A program made the position numbers and the translations under genes. From Clostridiales bacterium (GTDB taxonomy: Bacteria; Bacillota; Clostridia; Christensenellales; Aristaeellaceae): a stretch of 35,630 nucleotides of DNA. The notes beneath the pieces are model-generated. The model was not told the origin of the DNA. It saw nothing but the letters and a program-made list of their open reading frames with translations, and made no database searches. This document shows, one piece after another, positions 25,120-32,800 of this stretch. Every line of letters begins with the position of its first letter. Positions within the stretch are counted from its first letter, which is position 1. Where the stretch lies: the NCBI GenBank assembly GCA_004552515.1, contig SFOF01000004.1, positions 1 through 35,630 of the forward strand, given 5' to 3'.

Positions 25120-25148
25120 ATTATACGCCATGCCGCGCCGCGGGGCAA
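25120..25148 (-). promoter_or_regulatory. Promoter of the murC operon
   Basis: On the minus strand TTGCCC (25148-25143), 17-base spacer, TATAAT (25125-25120), giving a leader of about 45 bases to the murC start. Confidence 0.75.
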
Positions 25149-25229
25149 CCGCAAACCGGCCGAACCGCCGCCTCAGGCGTTAAAGAAACGTTAAATTACA
25201 AAGAAAGGGTAAAAGCGGGCTGGCAAGAT

Positions 25230-25277
25230 GGAAATGTATGATTTATAATAAACTTTACTGGCGGGGATTTGCAAATC
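25230..25277 (+). promoter_or_regulatory. Candidate purR promoter and palindrome
   Basis: TATAAT in GATTTATAATAAAC (about 25250) has a weak -35 (TGGCAA) 17 bases upstream. A perfect 12-base palindrome, GATTTGCAAATC (25266-25277), follows and could be an operator. No recognisable PurBox was found. Confidence 0.4.
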
Positions 25278-25309
25278 GTTCGCCAAATGAAAGGAAGGAA
25301 CGAAAGAAA

Positions 25310-26137
25310 ATGGATCGCATCAAACGCAACGAGCGGCTCGCGGCGATGGCCCGCGTTCTCACGGGCACGCCCAACCGGCTCTACACGCTCTCTCACTTTA
25401 CGGAGATGTTTGGCGCGGCCAAATCCACCGTCAGCGAGGATCTGAGCATACTGGCCGATACATTCGCGCAGTTCGACCTGGGCCGGCTGAGCACCGTGGC
25501 CGGCGCGGCGGGCGGCGTGATCTACCGCGCGATTCCCTCGCGCGAAAAGCGCATCGCCGCGCTGGAGGAGCTGAGCCGGCGGCTGAGCAGGCCGGGGCGG
25601 CTTCTGCCGGGCGATTTCCTCTATACGACGGACATCACCTGCGATTCGGACGCGTCCGAGATCATGGGCGAGATTCTGGCCTGCCGCTATTACGAAAAGA
25701 ATCCGAACTTTGTATTGACCATGGAGACGAAGGGCATCCCCGTGGCCATGATGACCGCCAAGATGCTGAACGTACCGCTGGTGATCGCCCGCCGCGATTC
25801 CAAGGCGTATGAAGGCTCGGCCGTCAAGATCAACTACATCAGCGGTGAGACGGGCGACCGCATCGAGACGATGGCGCTGGCGCGCCGCGCCGTCACGCCC
25901 GGACAGAAGGCGCTGATCATCGACGACTTCATGAAGGGCGGCGGAACGCTGCGCGGCATGCACGATCTGATGCGCGAGTTCGACGTGGAGGTCGTGGGCA
26001 CGGGCGTTGTGATCGCCACCGCCGAGCCGCATTTGAAGCGCGTGGACGGCGTGACCGCGCTGATGGTGCTCAGCGAGGTCGATCGCGACAGGGGCAGCGC
26101 TGTTGTTAAGCCGTCCGACTGGATCTACGAGGACTGA
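25310..26137 (+). CDS. purR: Purine operon repressor
   Basis: A 275-residue Bacillus-type PurR: an N-terminal winged helix (residues 1-75, with helix-turn-helix KSTVSEDLSIL) and a phosphoribosyltransferase-like domain that binds PRPP. The PRPP loop is ALIIDDFMKGGGT at residues 201-213, matching the family closely. The protein represses purine synthesis genes and is released by PRPP. Length is close to the B. subtilis protein. The ATG at 25310 follows GGAAGGAACGAAAG. It is the first gene of the purR - glmU - pth - mfd block. Confidence 0.96.
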   Translation: MDRIKRNERLAAMARVLTGTPNRLYTLSHFTEMFGAAKSTVSEDLSILADTFAQFDLGRLSTVAGAAGGVIYRAIPSREKRIAALEELSRRLSRPGRLLPGDFLYTTDITCDSDASEIMGEILACRYYEKNPNFVLTMETKGIPVAMMTAKMLNVPLVIARRDSKAYEGSAVKINYISGETGDRIETMALARRAVTPGQKALIIDDFMKGGGTLRGMHDLMREFDVEVVGTGVVIATAEPHLKRVDGVTALMVLSEVDRDRGSAVVKPSDWIYED

Positions 26138-26164
26138 CGCCTGAAAGCGAAAACGGTTTCCGCG

Positions 26165-26211
26165 CGGGCTTTCCTCGCGCGGATGTGAATAAACCGGCGA
26201 AGCGCCGGATG
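26165..26211 (+). other. Two hairpins between purR and the glmU-like gene
   Basis: CCGCGCG/CGCGCGG around GGCTTTCCT, then CCGGCG-AAG-CGCCGG just before AGAAGGAGC. They have no T tract and may tune transcript stability or glmU translation. Confidence 0.5.
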
Positions 26212-26227
26212 AGAAGGAGCGTTTTGC

Positions 26228-27271
26228 ATGGACAGACTGGCTGTGGTGATGGCTGCCGGAGAGGGCGTCCGCATGTGCTCGCAGACGCCGAAAATGCTGC
26301 ATCAGGTGTGCGGCATCGCGATGGTGGAGCACGTCATGCGCGCGCTTGATCCGGTCTGCCGCGAGCAGATCGTCGTCGTGGGCGCGTCTCACGAGCGGCT
26401 TTCCGCGCACTACAAGGGCCGCGCGGAATTCATCCGGCAGGCGCCGGACGGCTTTGGCACGGGCTGGGCGGTGAAGAGTGTTGCGTCGCGCCTTCGGGGG
26501 CGGCAGGGCGTCGCGCTGGTCATTCCGGGCGACAAGCCGCTCATTCAGAGCGAGACGCTGGCGCGGCTGGTCAGCGAGGTCGAGAGCGGATCGTGCGCCG
26601 CGGCGGTGCTGACCGCGCGCGTGGACAATCCCTTCGGCTCGTCGCGCGTGATTCGCGAGGGCGGTACGGTGCGCGCCGTGGTCGATCAGAAGGATCTCAG
26701 GGCCGACCAGCTGGGGCTGTCCGAGATCTGCCGCTCGGTGTACGCCTTCGACGTGGAGAAGCTCGTGCGCGCGCTCGAGGCGCTGGAGCCGGACGGCAAC
26801 GGCGATTATCACCTTTCCGGCGTGATCGCGCTGCTGGCCGAGAACGGCGAAATCGTGCGCGGCGTGCCCTCGCTCGAGACTGAGGAGGGCATGGGCGTGA
26901 ACGACCGCGTGCAGCTGGCCGAGGCCGAGCGTCTCATGCGCGCGCGCATCAATCGCCGGCATATGCTGCGCGGCGTGACCATGATCGATCCGGAGCGCGT
27001 GTACATTCAGCCGGACGTGCTGATCGGCCGCGATACGGTGATTCATCCCGACTGCGAAATCGGCCGCGGGTGCGTGATCGGCGAGGGATGCCTGCTGCGC
27101 GCGGGCTGCCAGATCGCCTTTTCGCGCGTGGGCGACGGCTGCGTGATCGGCGGAAGTCTGCTGCGCAACGCCGTTGTGGAAAGCGGCGTGCGGCTGGAGA
27201 AGTGCGTGGTCAGCGGCGCGACGGTGGAGAAGGATCGAGTCGTGGAGCCGTTCACGGTGATCAGGGGATAA
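26228..27271 (+). CDS. GlmU-like nucleotidyltransferase, C-terminally shortened
   Basis: A 347-residue protein against about 450-460 for GlmU. The N-terminal nucleotidyltransferase domain (residues 1 to about 225) has MAAGEGVRM, PKML with the catalytic-region Lys, GFGTG, PGDKPL and GVNDR. The left-handed beta-helix begins near residue 250 (hexapeptides IGRDTV, IGRGCV, IGEGCL) but ends after a few turns, before the acetyltransferase active site. It could make UDP-N-acetylglucosamine from the 1-phosphate but probably not acetylate glucosamine-1-phosphate. Relative to GlmU, EINTG reads EICRS and GKPM reads GIAM, so substrate use may also differ. The position after purR is the normal glmU place. 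AAGGAG precedes the ATG. Confidence 0.8.
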   Translation: MDRLAVVMAAGEGVRMCSQTPKMLHQVCGIAMVEHVMRALDPVCREQIVVVGASHERLSAHYKGRAEFIRQAPDGFGTGWAVKSVASRLRGRQGVALVIPGDKPLIQSETLARLVSEVESGSCAAAVLTARVDNPFGSSRVIREGGTVRAVVDQKDLRADQLGLSEICRSVYAFDVEKLVRALEALEPDGNGDYHLSGVIALLAENGEIVRGVPSLETEEGMGVNDRVQLAEAERLMRARINRRHMLRGVTMIDPERVYIQPDVLIGRDTVIHPDCEIGRGCVIGEGCLLRAGCQIAFSRVGDGCVIGGSLLRNAVVESGVRLEKCVVSGATVEKDRVVEPFTVIRG

Positions 27272-27517
27272 AAGCGGGGCTGTTCGGCCCGCCGCGGGGA
27301 ATCGGGCTTTCGCGCCCGGTTCCTCTTTTGGCCTGTCCTTTTGCGGAAGCGCGATTGGCGGACTGCGCGGCGCGTGGAGATGACTGCGGGAGCTTGCAAG
27401 CGCGCAGTACGGCGCGGCTGGAAAGTAGTATTGGCGAGCTGCGCGGCGCGTGGGAAATGTCTGCGGCAAACTGTCCGCGCGGCGGAAAAGAAAACATATC
27501 AGCGGAGGAAAAGCATT
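27272..27517 (+). other. glmU-pth gap: internal duplication, no prs
   Basis: In many Bacillota prs lies here, but no such gene is present. The gap holds a possible hairpin CCGGG...CCCGG near 27300-27320 and a diverged direct duplication: ATTGGCGGACTGCGCGGCGC (27354) and ATTGGCGAGCTGCGCGGCGC (27430), spaced 76 bases. No promoter for pth is obvious. Confidence 0.5.
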
Positions 27518-29254
27518 ATGTATGTCATTGTGGGGCTGGGCAATCCGGGCGACAAATACGCCCGCACCCGCCATAACGTGGGGTTCGACGTGGTGGAGCT
27601 GCTGGCCGGCCGGCTGGGGCTCTCCTTTAACAAGCTCAAGTGCAAGGCGAAGCTGGCGGAGGGGCGCATCGGCAGCGAGCGCGTCGTGCTGGCTCAGCCG
27701 CAGACGTTCATGAACCTGTCCGGCGAGAGCGTGGTCGAGCTGATGAACTGGTACAAGGTCGAGCCGGATCACCTGATCGTGGTGTACGACGACATCGATC
27801 TGGAGCCGGGGCATGTCCGCTTTCGTCCCAAGGGGAGCGCCGGCACGCACAACGGGATGCGCTCGATCATCTATCTGCTCGGCCGCGACGATTTTCCGCG
27901 CGTCCGCGTGGGCACGGGCCGCGCGCCTCAGGGCTGGGATCTGGCCGACTGGGTGCTTGCGCCCTATAGAACGCCCGAGGAGCGCAAGGTGGCCTACGAC
28001 GGCTATCTGGACGCGTGCGACGTGATCTGCGAGCTGGTGGAGCGCGGTGCGGACGCGGCCAACCGCCTGTGCGCCGAAAAGGGCAAGAAGTATGCGCCCG
28101 CAAAGCCCATAAAGGAAAAGCCGAGGGCCAAGTACGACTTTTCCGCGATCGCCGCGCACCTGAAGGAGAAGATCGACGCGAAGGACATTGCCGGGGCGGT
28201 GTGCGCCGTGACGGTGGACGGCCGCACGGTCTATCAGAACATTCAGGGCGTGGCCGATCTCGAGACGGGGCGCAAAATGTCGCGCGACACAATGTTCCGC
28301 CTGGCCTCGATGACCAAGCCGGTCACGGGCGTGGCGATGATGATCCTGAAGGAGCGCGCTCTGGTCGATTTCGACGCGCCGGTCGAGACGTATCTGCCCG
28401 AATTTGCCGGGATGCGCGTGGCGGTTAAGGACGCTGAAGGGCGCGTGACCGGCACGGAACCGGCGAAGAGATCGATCACCGTGCGCGACATACTGACCCA
28501 TTCGAGCGGACTGGGGCAGGGCAATGCGGGCTGGGATCAGCTGATCGACGCGCTGCCGGATGAGGACTATACCCTCGAGGGCATTGTGAAGGAAAGCGCG
28601 AAGGCGTCGCTCGACTTCCAGCCGGGCACGCGCAGCGGCTACAGCGCCGTCGCGGCGATGAATCTGCTCGCGCGCATCTGTGAGGTCGTGACCGGCATGA
28701 GCTATCCGGCGTTTCTGTCCAACGAGATCTTTACGCCGCTGGGCATGACCCGCATGACCTACACACCCGACGAGCGCGGCTGGGCGCAGATCGCCGAGGT
28801 GTATGCGCCGGGCACGCTCAAAAAGCTCGAGATCGGCCGGCGCGGCTACGGCGGCGTGCGCAAGATCTATCCCTGCGGCTCGGCGGGGCTGGTGGGCACG
28901 CTGAACGACTATCTGCGCTTCACGCTGATGCTGGAGGGCGGCGGCGCGCTGAACGGCGTGCGCATCCTCAGCGAGGAGAGCGTCCGCGAAATGCGCACGC
29001 CGCAGCTGCCTGCTGAGATTCCCGATCAGCCCGAGGGCTGCCGCTGGGGGCTGTCCATGCGCGTGACCACCGAGGTGACCGAGGGTCAGCCGCTGCCCGA
29101 GGGCTGCTACGGCTGGGGCGGCGCGTACGGCACGCATTTCTGGGTCGATCCCGCGAACAGGGTCACCGCCGTGTGCCTGATCGCGCGCGAGGGCGGCGGC
29201 AGCGACATCGCGCGCCAGTTCGAGCGCGACGTGATGTCCGCACTGGCAGGCTGA
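27518..29254 (+). CDS. pth: Peptidyl-tRNA hydrolase fused to a beta-lactamase-fold serine hydrolase
   Basis: One uninterrupted 578-codon frame. Residues 1-190 are a complete Pth: GLGNPG, RHNVGF with the catalytic His, FMNLSG, DDIDLEPG with the catalytic Asp, and GTHNGMRSI. Pth recycles peptidyl-tRNA released from stalled ribosomes. A Lys/Pro-rich linker (about 188-205) leads into a class-C-beta-lactamase-like serine hydrolase, with nucleophile motif Ser264-Met-Thr-Lys267, a tyrosine motif GYSAVAAMN, and a GWGGAYGT segment. All key residues of both parts are intact, so both are likely active. No signal peptide is possible because Pth comes first, so the second domain is cytoplasmic. The ATG has GGAGG 9 bases upstream. 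The stop TGA sits in the loop of a repeat hairpin. Confidence 0.92.
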   Translation: MYVIVGLGNPGDKYARTRHNVGFDVVELLAGRLGLSFNKLKCKAKLAEGRIGSERVVLAQPQTFMNLSGESVVELMNWYKVEPDHLIVVYDDIDLEPGHVRFRPKGSAGTHNGMRSIIYLLGRDDFPRVRVGTGRAPQGWDLADWVLAPYRTPEERKVAYDGYLDACDVICELVERGADAANRLCAEKGKKYAPAKPIKEKPRAKYDFSAIAAHLKEKIDAKDIAGAVCAVTVDGRTVYQNIQGVADLETGRKMSRDTMFRLASMTKPVTGVAMMILKERALVDFDAPVETYLPEFAGMRVAVKDAEGRVTGTEPAKRSITVRDILTHSSGLGQGNAGWDQLIDALPDEDYTLEGIVKESAKASLDFQPGTRSGYSAVAAMNLLARICEVVTGMSYPAFLSNEIFTPLGMTRMTYTPDERGWAQIAEVYAPGTLKKLEIGRRGYGGVRKIYPCGSAGLVGTLNDYLRFTLMLEGGGALNGVRILSEESVREMRTPQLPAEIPDQPEGCRWGLSMRVTTEVTEGQPLPEGCYGWGGAYGTHFWVDPANRVTAVCLIAREGGGSDIARQFERDVMSALAG

Positions 29255-29260
29255 GCCTGC
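29246..29260 (+). repeat. Hairpin GCAGGC-TGA-GCCTGC overlapping a stop codon
   Basis: The loop TGA is the stop of the pth fusion gene. It resembles the CCGGC-TGA-GCCGG hairpins at 19.2 kb, so the end of the reading frame may have been supplied by the repeat. Confidence 0.75.
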
Positions 29261-29340
29261 TTTCACTTGCTGCCGCGCAATACAACACGACCTGCCCGAC
29301 CATAGGTCGGAGCCGGGCAGGTCTCCGATAGTGCTATGTC
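29261..29340 (+). repeat. Structured repeat, copy 4 (short)
   Basis: TTCACTTGCTGCCGCGCAAT leads to the main stem GACCTGCCCG (29289-29298) pairing with CGGGCAGGTC (29314-29323), with a short loop containing ATAGGTCGGA, then TCCGATAGTGCTATGTCGG. Confidence 0.8.
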
Positions 29341-29370
29341 GGTTCCGCTTGCTGCCGCGCCGGCTGTGCC

Positions 29371-29580
29371 GGTTCCGCTTGCTGCCGCCGGATACCACAC
29401 GACTTGACCGGCCAGCCGCAGTGCGGCCTCCGCTTATTGGAGCCGGTCAAGTCTCCGATAGTGCTATGCCGGTTCCGCTTGCTGCCGCCGGGTACCACAC
29501 GACTTGACCGGCCAGCCGCAGTGCGGCCTCCGCTTATTAGAGCCGGTCAAGTCTCCGGCAGTGCTATGTCGGTTCCGCTT
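29371..29580 (+). repeat. Two tandem 100-bp structured repeats (copies 5 and 6) plus a partial third
   Basis: Exact 100-base period: units start at 29371, 29471 and (first 10 bases only) 29571 with GGTTCCGCTT. The two full units differ at only a few positions. Each has the main stem GACTTGACCGGC/GCCGGTCAAGTC (29401-29412 with 29442-29453; 29501-29512 with 29542-29553) and a loop with the nested hairpin GCCGCAGTGCGGC, then CTTATT. That loop is nearly identical to copy 3, seven kilobases away on the other strand, although the stems differ. The preceding 29341-29372 has GGTTCCGCTT and a CCGGC-TGT-GCCGG hairpin. Confidence 0.88.
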
Positions 29581-29851
29581 AAAAGCGTCTGTCCGCGCTG
29601 ACGCGGCGGGGCGATTGTGCTTTTCATGTGCGCGTGAACAGCGGGCCGCCGCGGCGCTGCACCTTGCCGGATGTAGCTCCGGCAGAAGCGTGAGTGCGCG
29701 CGGGGGACGGAGATAGCGCGATAAAATGGGCGGGGATGCTGCGCTTCGGCGCGGCGTTCTGCCCGCATGAATCGATAAACGATATATTGAATGAAACCGC
29801 CGCGAACGGGCTTTGCGGCGGCTGACGGCGTACCTGCAAGGAGGGCGTTAA
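29581..29851 (+). promoter_or_regulatory. Leader region of mfd
   Basis: No gene is supported. A possible -10, TATATT at about 29786, has only a weak -35. A hairpin CCGCCGC/GCGGCGG (about 29800-29824) lies just before the AAGGAGG ribosome binding site. Mfd probably has its own promoter here, since the repeat cluster would tend to end upstream transcripts. Confidence 0.35.
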
Positions 29852-32800
29852 ATGGCTGAAATTGACAAAAAGAACGGGGCGGCAAAAATGAACTGGCTGT
29901 TTGCGCCCCTTGGCGACATGGACGAATATCGCGCGCTGCGCGAGGCGGTGGAAAAGCCGGGCGTCGTGTGCGTCACCGGGCTGGACGACAGCCAGCGGCT
30001 CCATCTGCTGGCGGGTCTGGCGCGGGAGACGGGCCGGATGCTGCTCTTCGTCACCGCGACCGATCAGCTGGCGCAGAAGGCGACCGACGATCTGCTCGCG
30101 CTGATGAACGGCCGCGTGCAGCTGCTGCCGGCGCGGGAGATCAACTTTCTGCGCGTGGCGGCGGCCTCGGGCGATCTGGCGGCGCGGCGCGTGGAGGCGA
30201 TGGGCGCGGCGCTGGCGGGCGGTCTGCGCGCGCTGGTCGCGCCGGTAGACGCGCTGATGTTCAGGCTCATGCCGCCCGCCTCCTTCAAGCGCGGCGTGAT
30301 CAAGCTCCAGCGCGGGCTGGTGATCGAGCCGAAGGATCTCATGGCAAAACTGATCGACGCGGGCTATGAGCGCGTGGACATCGTGGAGAGCCGCGGCCAG
30401 TGCGCGCTGCGCGGCGGCATCATCGACGTGTTTCCAGTCGGGCGCGCGTCGGCGCTGCGGCTGGAGTTTTTCGACGACGAGCTGGATATGCTGCGCGAAT
30501 TCGACGCGCTGACTCAGCGCTCGACCGACGAGATCGAGCGCGCGTGGGTGCTGCCCGCCAACGAGACGCTCCTCACCGCTGATGAAGCGAGCGCCGCGGC
30601 TGAACGCATACTGCGCGCGCTTGGCCGGCGCGAGGAGGACGAGGCGCGCGCGGGCGAGAGCGCGGGGAACCGGCAGCGGGCGATCGAGGCGCAGTTCGGC
30701 CTGACCCCGTGGGACGACTTTGCCCGCGAGATTTCCGACGCGCTGGACGAGCTGCCCTCGCTGGACGAGATGAGCGCGGACAGGGCGTTTTCTCAGGCGG
30801 CGAATAAGCCCGCCGCGCCGCAGGGCGAGCTGGAAAAGCAGTTCCTGCCCCGCGTAGAGGCGCTGAGGGCGACGCGCTCCTGCCCCGCCGCCGAATCGAT
30901 GATGCCCTATCTGTACGAACAGTGCGCCTGCGTGATGGACTATCTCAAAAATCCCATCGTGGTGCTCGATCAGCCCGACCGTCTGCGCACGCGCTGCGAG
31001 AACCGTATGCTCGAGTTTGAAGAGCAGTTCAAGGTGGCGCTCGAGCGGGAAAACGCGCTGCCCGGCCAGGCCGAGCTGCTCATCGGCTATGACGAGCTGC
31101 TGCGCCGCCTGACCGGGGGCACGGCTGTGGCGACCATGCCGCTGGCCGTGTCCCAGCCCGATCTGCGCTTCAGCGGCCTTTTCCGCTTCGAGGGATTGAG
31201 CGGCGGCGGCTATCAGAGCAATATGCACGAGCTGGCGCGCGATGTGAAGACGTGGAAGAAGGAGGGCTGGCGCGTCGGATTCCTGATGGGCGGCGCCGCG
31301 CGCGGCCAGCGCCTGAGCCGGACGCTCGAGGAGCTGGGCAGCCCCGTGCCCTACGCCGAGGACGTCAGCCGCCTCACGCCCGGCATACCGCTCTCCACGC
31401 CCTATTCGCTCTCGCGCGGGTTCCGCTATCCCGCCATCAAATTCGCCGTGATCACTGAAAGCGACGTGTATGGCTCGACGCGGCAAAGGACGCGTTCCTC
31501 ATGGAAGGCGGGTCAGAAGCTGGAGGCGTTCACCGATCTCAAGGCCGGCGATTTCGTGGTGCATGAAAGCTACGGCATCGGCCAGTACATGGGCACGGAG
31601 CGCATACAGTCCGACGGCGTTTACAACGACTATCTGCTCATCCGCTATCAGGGCAGCGACCGGCTGTATGTGCCCACCGATCAGCTCGACCGCGTGCAGA
31701 AGTACATCGGCTCGGAGGACGCGCCGCCCAAGCTCAACAGGCTCTCCGGCAGCGAATGGCAGAAGCAGAAGGCGCGCGTCAAGGCGGACATCGACGAGAT
31801 CGCCGAGGATCTGGTGCAGCTCTATTCCGAGCGGCACGACGCGCAGGGCTTCGCCTTTCCGCCCGACACGCCCTGGCAGCGCGAATTTGAGGACAAATTC
31901 CCCTATGAGGAGACCGACGACCAGAAGCGCGCCATCGCCGAGATCAAGCGCGACATGGAGCAGCCGCGCCCGATGGATCGCCTGCTGTGCGGCGACGTGG
32001 GCTATGGCAAGACCGAGGTGGCGCTGCGGGCGATCTTCAAGTGCGTCGTGGAGGGCAAGCAGGCCGTGCTGCTTGCGCCGACGACCATACTCGTCCAGCA
32101 GCACTATCAGACGATATTGAAGCGCTTTTCCGGCTATCCCATTCGCGTGGATATGCTCAGCCGCTTCAGAACGCCCGCCGAGCAGAGAGCGACGCTCGAG
32201 GACATTAAGACCGGCGCGGTGGACATCGTCGTGGGCACGCACCGCCTGCTGGGCAGCGACGTGAGCTATGCCGATCTGGGCCTTTTAGTCATCGACGAGG
32301 AGCAGCGCTTCGGCGTTAAACATAAGGAAGCGATCAAGAAGCTCAAGAAGAATGTGGACGTTTTGACCCTCTCCGCCACGCCGATCCCGCGCACGCTGCA
32401 TATGTCCATGGTGGGCATACGCGATATGTCGCTTCTGCGCACGCCGCCCGAGGAGCGCTATCCCGTGCAGAACTACGTCGTGGAGTATTCCGACGAGCTG
32501 ATCCGCGATGCGATTCTGCGCGAGCTGGGGCGCGACGGGCAGGTGTATGTGCTCTACAACCGCGTGCAGTCGATCGAGCGCTTTTACGAGCGGCTGCGGC
32601 GGCTGGTGCCCGAGGCGCGCGTGGCGATCGGCCACGGCCAGATGCGCGAGCACGCCCTCGAGGACGTGATGCTCGACTTCTACGAGGGCAAATACGACGT
32701 GCTGCTGTGTACCACCATTATAGAAGCGGGACTGGACGTGCCGCGCGCCAACACGCTGATCGTGATCGACGCGGATCGCTTCGGGCTTGCCCAGCTGTAT

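Noticed and set aside
5020..29254. True beta-lactamase resistance genes
   Set aside because: Neither serine hydrolase has a signal peptide, one is fused behind Pth, and the family is dominated by esterases and peptidases; only the fold is supported.
25196..29398. A 1400-codon open frame on the minus strand opposite purR, glmU, pth and part of its repeats
   Set aside because: It runs antisense to four clearly real genes and through the repeats, with a low-complexity Arg/Ala/His-rich translation and no domain. High third-position GC keeps such frames open.
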